NCBI GenBank assembly: GCA_947455195.1
Contig: CANGMI010000003.1
Coordinates: 385,620-449,619 of the forward strand
Length of the DNA: 64,000 nt
Direction of reading: 5' to 3'
DNA from: Pseudomonadota bacterium
Lineage (GTDB): Bacteria; Pseudomonadota; Gammaproteobacteria; Burkholderiales; SG8-39
Position 1 is the stretch's first letter, and each line of letters starts with the position of its first letter. The position numbers and the translations under genes were made by a program. The notes beneath the pieces were generated by a model. That model saw only the letters and a list, made by a program, of their open reading frames with translations, was not told the DNA's origin and searched no databases. Positions 24,975-32,616 of the stretch are shown here, in pieces.

Positions 24975-25864
24975 CAGGCGCCCGCCCTCATGCGCTCGAT
25001 CGTGCGCAAGGCACTGGGTTTGATGTCCTGCACGTCAAGGCTGATGTCGACTGCCTTTACCGTGTGGGTGAGATCGCCCACTGAAATCACGTCGACACCG
25101 GTCTCGGCAATCGCGGCCACCGTCGTCTCGTTCACGCCGCCGGAGGCTTCGGTGATGGCACGACCGGCTACCAGCGCCAGGCCTGCGCGCATCTCGTCCA
25201 GATCCATGTTGTCGAACATGATGATGTCGACGCCGCAGTCGAGCGCCTCCTGCACCATCTCGAGCGTCTCGCACTCGACCTCGATCTTGAAGGTGTGTTG
25301 CGCACGGGCGCGCAGGATCTCGACCGCATTGCGGATGCTGCCCGCGATCTTGATGTGGTTGTCCTTCACCAGCACGCAGTTGCTGAGGTTGAAGATGTGG
25401 TTGTGCGCACCACCCACTCTCACCGCGTACTTCTGCACCATGCGCAGCCCGGGCCAGCCCTTGCGCGTGTCGGTCAGCCGCACCTTGGTATGGCGCACCA
25501 GATCGAGATAGCGACGGGTCTTGGTGGCGATGGCCGAGAGCTGCTGCACCCAGTCGAGGGCTGCCCGCTCGATCATGAAGAAAGCCGATGCGCGTGCCTT
25601 GATGCGAAGGAGCACGGTGCCGGGCGCGATCTCGTCGCCATCGTTCACGCAGTGCTCGATCTCGGCGTCGGGATCGATGAGACGAATGGTCTCGTCGGCA
25701 AAGAGCAGACCGCAGACGATGCCGTGGCCCTTGGCGTAGATCTGGCCGGTCTGGACCGGGTCTTCATCCCAGACGAGAAAGCCGCCTGTCGTATCGCCAG
25801 CGTTCAACTCTTCACGCAGGCCCTGCTCGACCAGCGGACGGATCATGAATCGGTTCAGACGCAT
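24974..25864 (-). CDS. NadC-like (quinolinate phosphoribosyltransferase family) enzyme
   Basis: The protein is 296 residues from ATG 25864. The fold is that of type II phosphoribosyltransferases: AGDTT near 22-26, MIERAALDWVQQLSAIAT at 97-114, TDTRKGWPGLR at 131-141, GGAHNHIFNLSN at 151-162 and VLVKDNHI at 164-171. Real NadC enzymes read GG-x-NHR-x-GL-x-D, and the arginine of NHR contacts the substrate carboxylate. Here that residue is Ile157 while R134, K135, H156 and K167 remain. The product may therefore not be quinolinate-derived. It is the first gene of the six-gene coupled operon; a promoter should lie in the 157 bases upstream. Confidence 0.82.
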   Translation of the reverse strand: MRLNRFMIRPLVEQGLREELNAGDTTGGFLVWDEDPVQTGQIYAKGHGIVCGLLFADETIRLIDPDAEIEHCVNDGDEIAPGTVLLRIKARASAFFMIERAALDWVQQLSAIATKTRRYLDLVRHTKVRLTDTRKGWPGLRMVQKYAVRVGGAHNHIFNLSNCVLVKDNHIKIAGSIRNAVEILRARAQHTFKIEVECETLEMVQEALDCGVDIIMFDNMDLDEMRAGLALVAGRAITEASGGVNETTVAAIAETGVDVISVGDLTHTVKAVDISLDVQDIKPSALRTIERMRAGA

Positions 25865-26021
25865 CGCAGCACCATCTCGAAAGGACAATGCACGAAGTGT
25901 AATGCGCCAGGCCGGGCGTGCCCCGGCTATTCCGATACGGCATGCGCGCAAGGCTGCGGGCATGGGGCCTGCGCCACGGCAGGCAGGCGACCGGCTGCAA
26001 TGCCGGCCGCCCGGACCACGA

Positions 26022-27113
26022 CTACTTCTTCGCCGCGGAGATGCTGTAGCGATAGCTGTCGAGCGAGTACTCGGCAACCCGGAACCACAGGTTCTGCTCA
26101 TCGCGGAACTTCTGCCAGTGCTCGTAGATGGCCTTGAACTCGGGGCTCTTCGCCGCGAGGTCGTCCATCACTTCCTGGGTCGCCTTGTAGGCGGCATCGA
26201 GCACCGGCTTGGGGAAGGCGCGCAGCTGCACGCCCTGACCCACGAGGCGCTTGAGCGCCACCGGGTTCTTTGCATCGTAGTCAGCCGTCATCATGACGTC
26301 CTGCTCGCGCGCGGCGCAGATGAGCGCGTCCTGGAAGGACTTGGGCAACGCGTTCCAGGCCTTCAGGTTCACCAGCATCACGTTCTGGGCACTGCCTTCC
26401 CACCAGCCCGGGTAGTAGTAGAACTTCGCCACCTTGTTCAGGCCGAGCTTCTCGTCATCGTGCGGTCCGATGAATTCGGCCGCGTCGATCGTACCTTTTT
26501 CAAGCGAGGGGTAGATATCGCCCGGGGGCAGTTGCTGCGGCGTCACGCCCAGCTTGGCAAGGATGGTGCCGCCAATGCCGCCAATGCGCATCTTCAGGCC
26601 CTTGAGATCGGCAACGGTCTTGATCTCCTTGCGGTACCAGCCGCCCATCTGCACGCCGGTGTTGCCGCACGGTATGTTCATGATGCCGTACTGCTTGAAG
26701 ACATCACGCAGCAGCTCGCCACCGCCACCCCAGTTGAACCACGCCTGCTGCTGGCGGGCGTTCAAGCCGAACGGGATGCCCGAGTCAAAGGCAAAGGCCG
26801 GATTCTTGCCGATGTAGAAGGCCGACAACGTGTGGGTGGCCTCGATGGTGCCTTTCTCGACCGCATCGAACACCTGATTGCCCGGGACGATCTCGCCGGC
26901 AGCCATCACCGAGATCTCGAACTTGCCCTCGGTGAGCCCGAGGATGCGCTTGGCCATCGCCTCGACGCCACCGTGGGTCGTATCGAGGCTCTTGGGCCAG
27001 CTGGTCTGCAGCCGCCACTTGACAGTAGGCGCCGATTGGGCAAACGCCGGGGCCACCATGGCGCCCAGGGCAGCACCAGCGCCCCCCTTGGCCAGGAAAT
27101 CGCGTCTCTTCAT
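26022..27113 (-). CDS. TRAP transporter receptor DctP/TakP type, Tat-exported
   Basis: The protein is 363 residues from ATG 27113. The N-terminus MKRRDFLAKGG has a twin-arginine motif, then a hydrophobic stretch ending AFAQ. The body resembles the alpha-keto acid receptor TakP: SWPKSLDTTHGG, the GNTGVQMGGWYRKEI segment, LKMRIGGIGG and FIGPHDDEKLGLNKVAKFYYYPGWWEG. These bind 2-oxo acids or similar organic anions in the periplasm. The permease genes dctM and dctQ lie immediately upstream on the same strand, in Q-M-P order, so this is a complete TRAP system. Confidence 0.93.
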   Translation of the reverse strand: MKRRDFLAKGGAGAALGAMVAPAFAQSAPTVKWRLQTSWPKSLDTTHGGVEAMAKRILGLTEGKFEISVMAAGEIVPGNQVFDAVEKGTIEATHTLSAFYIGKNPAFAFDSGIPFGLNARQQQAWFNWGGGGELLRDVFKQYGIMNIPCGNTGVQMGGWYRKEIKTVADLKGLKMRIGGIGGTILAKLGVTPQQLPPGDIYPSLEKGTIDAAEFIGPHDDEKLGLNKVAKFYYYPGWWEGSAQNVMLVNLKAWNALPKSFQDALICAAREQDVMMTADYDAKNPVALKRLVGQGVQLRAFPKPVLDAAYKATQEVMDDLAAKSPEFKAIYEHWQKFRDEQNLWFRVAEYSLDSYRYSISAAKK

Positions 27114-27167
27114 TGCATGCTCCCAGGAGGGCCGGCAGCGCCGACCGTTGATCAAAAGGACAACATC

Positions 27168-28631
27168 CTAACGCGACTCGGGCGCCGGTTTCGACGCCTG
27201 CTCGAGCTGCTTTTGCATCGCATCGTCGGCGGCGCTGCCGTCCTCAGCCGGGCCTGACTGCGGCGCCTCGAGTTCGATCTGCACCTTGTCGACATCGACC
27301 GTCACTTCCTTGTCGAGAAAGTAGGTGATCTGGTCGGGGAAGGCAATGACCAGCACCACCATGAGGATCTGCAATCCGACCCAGGGCAAGGCGCCCAGGT
27401 AGATGTCGCGACTGCGCACGGTCTTGGGTGCAATGCCGCGCAGGTAGAACAGCGCGTAGCCAAAGGGCGGATGCATGTAGGAGGTCTGCATGTTCACGCA
27501 AAGGAGCACACCGAACCAGACGAGGTCGATGCCCAGCTTCTGCGCCACCGGCGCAAGCAGCGGAATCACGATGAACGCGATCTCGAAGAAGTCGAGGAAG
27601 AACGCCAGCACGAAGACGAAGAGGTTCACCACGATCAGGAACTGCACCCGGCCGCCGGGCAGGTCGCCCAGCAGGTGCTCGATCCAGCGCCCGCCGTAGA
27701 AACCCTGAAAGACGAGGGAAAAGACCGTCGAGCCAATCAGGATGAACACCACCATCGAGGTGATGCGCATGGTGGAATCCATGCCCTGCCAGACCAGCGG
27801 CACGGTGAGCCGGCCCCGCATGGCAGCCAGCAGCATTGCACCCACCGCGCCCATGGCACCGGCCTCGGTGGGGGTTGCAAGGCCCATGAAGATGGTGCCC
27901 AGCACGAGGAAGATGAGGCCCACCGAGGGCAGCATGCCCCAGAGCACCCGGCTCCAGAGCGCCCAACCCCGCAGCGTGCGTTCGGAGGCGGGCAAGGGCG
28001 GCATGCGGTGCGGCGCCACCAGCGACACGACGAAGATGAAGGCGATGAAGAGCAGCGTCTGCACGATCGACGGGCCGATGGCCCCGGCGTACATGTCACC
28101 GACCGACTTGCCCAGCTGATCGGCAAGCACCACCAGCACGAGCGAGGGCGGGATGAGCTGGGTGATGGTGCCAGAGGCTGCAATCACGCCCGTGGAAATG
28201 CGTACGTCATAGCCGTTGCGCAGCATCGCCGGCAGGGCAATCATGCCCATCGCGATGACCGATGCAGCCACCGTACCGGTAATGGCGCCCAGGATGGCAC
28301 CGACTATGATCACCGAGTAGGCCAGCCCACCGGGCAGCGCACCGAAAGCCTGTCCCATGCTCTCGAGCAGATCCTCTGCCAGACCGCAGCGCTCGAGTAT
28401 GGTGCCCATGAAGGTGAAAAAGGGTATCGCCAGCAGGAGGTCATTGGAGACGATGCCGAACACGCGGAACGGCAGATTGGCCAGAAAGTCGGGCACGAAG
28501 AACCCGAGCTGGATGCCGATGACCCCGAAGGACAGGCCGAGAGCAGCGAGTGAAAACGCCACCGGAAACCCGATGAGGAGAAAGACCACCAGCCCCACGA
28601 ACATCAGGGGCGCCATCGTTTCGGCACTCAT
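27168..28631 (-). CDS. dctM: TRAP transporter large permease DctM
   Basis: This 487-residue protein starts at ATG 28631; GTG at 28637 is an alternative. It has about twelve membrane helices with the DctM landmarks LLAIPFFTFMGTILERCGLAEDLL, GAITGTVAASVIAMG, SGTITQLIPPSLVL and ATPTEAGAMGA. This subunit carries the sodium-coupled substrate path in the inner membrane. The C-terminal 50 residues form a charged, Glu/Asp/Gln-rich tail that is longer than in typical DctM. It begins within 12 bases of the dctQ stop and is followed by the receptor gene. Confidence 0.94.
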   Translation of the reverse strand: MSAETMAPLMFVGLVVFLLIGFPVAFSLAALGLSFGVIGIQLGFFVPDFLANLPFRVFGIVSNDLLLAIPFFTFMGTILERCGLAEDLLESMGQAFGALPGGLAYSVIIVGAILGAITGTVAASVIAMGMIALPAMLRNGYDVRISTGVIAASGTITQLIPPSLVLVVLADQLGKSVGDMYAGAIGPSIVQTLLFIAFIFVVSLVAPHRMPPLPASERTLRGWALWSRVLWGMLPSVGLIFLVLGTIFMGLATPTEAGAMGAVGAMLLAAMRGRLTVPLVWQGMDSTMRITSMVVFILIGSTVFSLVFQGFYGGRWIEHLLGDLPGGRVQFLIVVNLFVFVLAFFLDFFEIAFIVIPLLAPVAQKLGIDLVWFGVLLCVNMQTSYMHPPFGYALFYLRGIAPKTVRSRDIYLGALPWVGLQILMVVLVIAFPDQITYFLDKEVTVDVDKVQIELEAPQSGPAEDGSAADDAMQKQLEQASKPAPESR

Positions 28632-28641
28632 GCGCACTCAC

Positions 28642-29181
28642 TCATTGCAGGGGCCGCTCGTAATGGGCTTCCGCCGGCAGGTGCCCGGCGAGCATCGCCA
28701 CACGCTTGATGATTTCGGCCAGACCCTGCAGGAGCACCAGCGCAAAACCCACGGGAAGTGCCAGACGTGCCGGCCAGCGCACCAGGCCACCCGCGTTGGG
28801 TGAGATCTCACCGGTGCTGAACGCATCGGTGAACGGGGGCACGCACAGCCACAGCATGTAGAGGGTAGCGGGCAGCAGGAAGACCAGAAGCCCCATGAGG
28901 TCGACCCAGATCTTGCCGCGCACCGACAACATGCCGTAGAAGAGATCGACCCGCACATGCTCGTTCAGCTTGAGCACATGGGCGGCGCCCAGCATCACGA
29001 GATAGGCAAAGAGGTACCACTGCATCTCGAGCCAGGCGTTGGAGCCCAGATTGAACGCATAGCGCAGCCCGGCATTGCCCGAACTCACCAGGCACGCCAC
29101 GAGCACGCACACCGAGGCCAGGTAGCCGAACCAGCGGCTCAGCGTGTCGATGCGGGCAGACAGACGAAGAAAGGCTTGCAT
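28642..29181 (-). CDS. dctQ: TRAP transporter small permease DctQ
   Basis: The protein is 179 residues from ATG 29181, the point where homology-like content starts (MQAFLRLSARIDTLSRWFGY). Four membrane helices follow, with the DctQ-type NAWLEMQWYLFAYLVMLGAAHVLKLNEHVRVDLFYG in the centre. It forms the small membrane subunit that supports DctM. It is the first gene of the dctQMP operon; the 229 bases upstream to the next gene hold no other gene and should contain the promoter, though I see no clear -35/-10 pair. Confidence 0.9.
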   Translation of the reverse strand: MQAFLRLSARIDTLSRWFGYLASVCVLVACLVSSGNAGLRYAFNLGSNAWLEMQWYLFAYLVMLGAAHVLKLNEHVRVDLFYGMLSVRGKIWVDLMGLLVFLLPATLYMLWLCVPPFTDAFSTGEISPNAGGLVRWPARLALPVGFALVLLQGLAEIIKRVAMLAGHLPAEAHYERPLQ

Positions 29182-29410
29182 GTCAGCGCGGGCACCGGCC
29201 GTCGATGCCCGGGGCGTGTCGGTGCGGCACACGGCACCAGCCGGCGGGGGCGTGCGATGCAAGGGTGCGCCGTGCGACGACGCACAGGGCTGCCGGGAGG
29301 GCCGACAGGGCGCGGGGGGAAGGCTTTGCCACAGTTTGGATCCGTTCTGAACCGTGGTCGATTCTATACCCGCGAGGAACCCCTGCCACGGCGTCCTCCC
29401 GTGGCGGTCG

Positions 29411-30412
29411 TCAGCCCCGGGCAATGAGCCGATTGACCAGCCGACGCGCCTGCACCCCACCCAGGTCACCTGCCACGGTCACGGTGGGCGCATCGGGCGC
29501 CAGACTGATGATGCGCTGCTGCGCCTCGATCATCACCCGATCCTCCTCGAAAGCTCGCACCGTCATCTCGTGAAAGAAGCGCGTGATCGATTCATCGGCA
29601 ATCGCGAAATCGCGCGTGCTCGACCAGAAGTAATGGCAGCTCGTGGCAGTCTCGGGCGTCATCGAATTGAGCAGGACGATGTGCATCGTTCGGGGTTCGC
29701 CCGCAGCACCTTCGCCCGGCCGCTCGACTGTGGTGATGTCGATCTGCACATGCGAGGCGGGCAGGAAGGTCATCACCTTGGTCTGATCACAACGCGGCCC
29801 GAAGCCCTGCTTGCGATTGTGTGGCGGGGTATCGATGTCGGTCGAGGCCCGGACCCCCACCACCCGCCCAGCGGTGCTGTCCCACCGGATCGAAGCACCG
29901 GTGTCATCGCTGCCGATGGTGCCCGCATGAATGAAGCCAACATGCGACAGATCGAGCAGGTTCTCGACCATGAGCAGGTAGTCGGCAGCCACGGGAAGGC
30001 GTGTACCGGTGGCCGCCCAGGCCGGGTCGTGGTTGGTATGAAAGTCGGGAATCGTCTCGGGGTCTGCCTCTGCCGCAGGGCCCATCCAGATCCACAGGTA
30101 GCGGTAACGCTCCACCAGCGGGTAACTGCGCACCCGTGTATGGGCGGGCACCTGGTCGAGTCCGGGTACACGCACGCAGGCGCCACTCGGATCGAACTCG
30201 AAGCCGTGATAGCCGCAGGCGATGCAATCGCCGGTCACCCGACCCCGATGCAGGGGTGCCCGCTTGTGACAACACCGGTCCTCGAGGGCCACTGCGCGCC
30301 CCTGGCTCGTGCGATAGAGCACCACCGCCTCGCCCAGAATCAGGCGCCCGAGCGGCGCCTGGCCCACTTCGGCCGCCTCGGCAGCCACATACCAGCAGTT
30401 GCGCGCGAACAT
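29411..30412 (-). CDS. Rieske non-heme iron oxygenase, vanillate-demethylase-like alpha subunit
   Basis: This 333-residue protein has the Rieske centre C47-x-H49 and C66-x2-H69 and the mononuclear-iron motif N151-x2-D154-x2-H157-x4-H162. The layout and length match VanA-type aryl-O-demethylases and related hydroxylases, which attack aromatic acids using electrons from a separate reductase. No reductase gene is adjacent. It is the last gene of a minus-strand run: 9 bases separate it from the DctP-type receptor gene. Ligand uptake and attack on the same aromatic compound are likely. Confidence 0.92.
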   Translation of the reverse strand: MFARNCWYVAAEAAEVGQAPLGRLILGEAVVLYRTSQGRAVALEDRCCHKRAPLHRGRVTGDCIACGYHGFEFDPSGACVRVPGLDQVPAHTRVRSYPLVERYRYLWIWMGPAAEADPETIPDFHTNHDPAWAATGTRLPVAADYLLMVENLLDLSHVGFIHAGTIGSDDTGASIRWDSTAGRVVGVRASTDIDTPPHNRKQGFGPRCDQTKVMTFLPASHVQIDITTVERPGEGAAGEPRTMHIVLLNSMTPETATSCHYFWSSTRDFAIADESITRFFHEMTVRAFEEDRVMIEAQQRIISLAPDAPTVTVAGDLGGVQARRLVNRLIARG

Positions 30413-30421
30413 CGGCAGAGC

Positions 30422-31423
30422 CTACTTGCGATACCGGCGGGCCGCCGCCGCCATGGCCTCGTAATCGGCCTTGATCTGCGGGTTGGCCGTGAGGATGGGT
30501 ACGGTGCTGGCACTCACCTCCTCGACGAAGCGGCGCGCCTCGGTCGCGGGCAGCATGATGGCCTCGCCGCCGTGCTGCTCCCACTGCTTGCGCGCATTCT
30601 CGACATCGTCCATGAGCCAGGTGAAGAAGAGGGCCTCGAGCTTGCGCGACTCGTCACGCACGATGCCCTCGAGTTCGGGTCCGAGCGACTTCATGAAGTT
30701 GCGATTGACCAGCGCCGACACCACGATGAACGAGGTGGGCAGCCAGGTGAGGTTGTGGGTGATGTCGTAGTACTTGAAGGTCGTGAAGACGGTAAGCCCG
30801 GCAATCGAACCGTCGATGGTGCGGTTCTGCATGGCTGGAAGTGCCTCGCCGAGAGCCATCGATACCGGGGAGGCGCCGAGCCGGCGATACGGCTCCATGT
30901 AGAGCGGCGCGCCACCGGGCACACGCAGCTTCTGGCCCTTGAAGTCAGCCACGGTGCGGATGGCCTTGTGCGAGGCCACGACATTCGGGTTGGACGCATA
31001 GGTGAGCAGCGCCTCGACGCCCTTGTCCTGGCCGAAGGTGGCGATGCGGGCGCGGATCTCGGGGTCCTGGAATACCTTGTTGGCGTGCACCATGTCATCG
31101 AAGAGACCCACCGCGTCGAAGATCGCAAAGCGCGGGTCAAGACCGATGAAGAACCCGGTGGCCGGCATCGTCGACTCGATCGTGCCCAGCGCCACGCCTT
31201 CCACCGTGCGCGGAATCTGACCGAGCTGGTTGGCCGGATAGACCTCGACCTTGATGCGCCCGCCCGAGCGCGCCTCGACACCCGCCTTCATGCGCTTCAT
31301 CCACTCGTGATTCATGTCGTTCACGGTGGGGGCAGACAGCTTCATGGTGAACTGCTGTGCGAGCGCGGAGGCAGCCGGTAGCGCGAGAGCAAGGGCAAGG
31401 GTGAAGAAGCGGGTTGCAATCAT
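30422..31423 (-). CDS. TRAP transporter receptor, DctP type
   Basis: The protein is 333 residues from ATG 31423, preceded by GGAGGAGACGAC, a strong ribosome site. A Sec signal peptide (residues 1-22, ALAQ) precedes a DctP domain with RIKVEVYPANQLGQIPRTVEG, GQKLRVPGGAPLY and the ALGEALPAMQNRTIDGSIAG segment. It binds an organic anion in the periplasm. It lies between the Pht5-like gene (22 bases upstream) and the Rieske oxygenase gene (9 bases downstream) with no permease; the nearby DctQM could be shared but is in a separate transcript. Confidence 0.92.
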   Translation of the reverse strand: MIATRFFTLALALALPAASALAQQFTMKLSAPTVNDMNHEWMKRMKAGVEARSGGRIKVEVYPANQLGQIPRTVEGVALGTIESTMPATGFFIGLDPRFAIFDAVGLFDDMVHANKVFQDPEIRARIATFGQDKGVEALLTYASNPNVVASHKAIRTVADFKGQKLRVPGGAPLYMEPYRRLGASPVSMALGEALPAMQNRTIDGSIAGLTVFTTFKYYDITHNLTWLPTSFIVVSALVNRNFMKSLGPELEGIVRDESRKLEALFFTWLMDDVENARKQWEQHGGEAIMLPATEARRFVEEVSASTVPILTANPQIKADYEAMAAAARRYRK

Positions 31424-31445
31424 GTCGTCTCCTCCGTTCCTGGGG

Positions 31446-32432
31446 TCACACCCGCGACATCTCGTGGGTGCCCGGGTGGAACATCTCTTCAGGCGTGAGC
31501 TTGCGGGCCGCAAGACCCTGCTCGAACGAGTACCGGGTCATCGCCTCGAGCGCCGCCCGATTCGGTCCGAGCCCGTAGCTCCAGAAATCGGCTGCGAGGT
31601 CTCGCTCGGCAGCGGTCACCTCGGCATTGACCCAGGGCAGCGTCACCATGTTGACACCGATGTCATGGAGCTCGCGCACGGCAATGGCCTTCGCCTCGAG
31701 GAAGGCCTTGTAGACGCTCACGGCCAGCCAGGGCTCGCGCTCGAGCAGGGTGCGACGCACGCCGATCATGTGCATGATCGGGAACATGCCGGTCTTGCGA
31801 AAGTAGGCTGATTCGACCTCACGGAAGTTCTCGAACAGCCGCACGATGTTGGGGTCGACCCCGTAGCTGCTCGGGGCCCGTGCGGTAATCACCGCATCGA
31901 GGTCGCCCGCAGCGAGCATGCCGATCAGGGTGCGTTCGTCACCGATCGGGGTAATCGACACGCTCGGATCGACATGCAGCTTCGAGCGCTCGCGCCGGCC
32001 GGGTTCTTCCTGACCGCCGGTGAACCATCGGATGTCGCGTGGATGCACACCGTACTCATCCTGGAGGATGCCGCGTGCCCACAGGCAGGCCGTCATCTGG
32101 TACTCGGGCATGCCGACACGCTTGCCCACCAGATCCTGCGGCGTGCGAATGCCACGATCGGCACGCACATAGATGGCCGAGTGCCGGAACACCTTCGACA
32201 CGAAGGCCGGGATGGCCACATAGGGGCACTCGCCACGCGAGAGCGTCATCATGTAGGAGCTGCCCGAGATCTCGGTGACATCGAACTCGGCACCGTTGAA
32301 CGCGCGATGAAAGGCTTCTTCGGCGTGAAGCGGCAGGGTGGTGACCTCACACCCCTCGATGCGGACACGACCATCGAAGATGGCGCGGGTACGGTCGTAC
32401 TGTTCACAGGCAAGGCTGATTCGCAGGGTCAT
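31446..32432 (-). CDS. 4,5-dihydroxyphthalate decarboxylase (Pht5)-like / periplasmic-binding-fold protein
   Basis: This 328-residue protein starts at ATG 32432 with GGAG 6 bases upstream. It opens RISLACEQYDRTRAIFDGRV and has DLVGKRVGMPEYQMTACLWARGILQDEYGV, SKVFRHSAIYVR and FPIMHMIGVRR, all hallmarks of the group annotated as 4,5-dihydroxyphthalate decarboxylase, which has a substrate-binding-protein fold but no signal peptide. The best-known member removes CO2 from 4,5-dihydroxyphthalate in phthalate breakdown. It is the first gene of the trio with the DctP receptor and the Rieske oxygenase, so a hydroxylated aromatic acid is a reasonable substrate. Confidence 0.85.
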   Translation of the reverse strand: MTLRISLACEQYDRTRAIFDGRVRIEGCEVTTLPLHAEEAFHRAFNGAEFDVTEISGSSYMMTLSRGECPYVAIPAFVSKVFRHSAIYVRADRGIRTPQDLVGKRVGMPEYQMTACLWARGILQDEYGVHPRDIRWFTGGQEEPGRRERSKLHVDPSVSITPIGDERTLIGMLAAGDLDAVITARAPSSYGVDPNIVRLFENFREVESAYFRKTGMFPIMHMIGVRRTLLEREPWLAVSVYKAFLEAKAIAVRELHDIGVNMVTLPWVNAEVTAAERDLAADFWSYGLGPNRAALEAMTRYSFEQGLAARKLTPEEMFHPGTHEMSRV

Positions 32433-32483
32433 GCACTACTCCAGGGCGGCAGGGATACGAGGACCCGCCAGTGTACGCCGGCG

Positions 32484-32511
32484 AAAAAAAAGCGCGCCAC
32501 GAGGGCGCGCT
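32484..32511 (-). terminator. Rho-independent terminator (minus strand)
   Basis: On the minus strand AGCGCGCC (32511-32504), a 5-base loop, and GGCGCGCT (32498-32491) form a perfect 8-bp GC-rich stem, followed directly by a run of eight T (32491-32484). It ends the transcript of the three-subunit molybdenum hydroxylase, whose last stop is 106 bases upstream, and insulates it from the Pht5-like gene starting at 32432. Confidence 0.9.
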
Positions 32512-32616
32512 CAAGGATCAGAGGAGACTTCGTCCTGCAGCGCCGCTCACTCGAGCAGCGCCTTTACGTCCTTCATGAGCCGGGGAGTACGGAGCTTCGA
32601 CCCCGTACGGCCCGGA

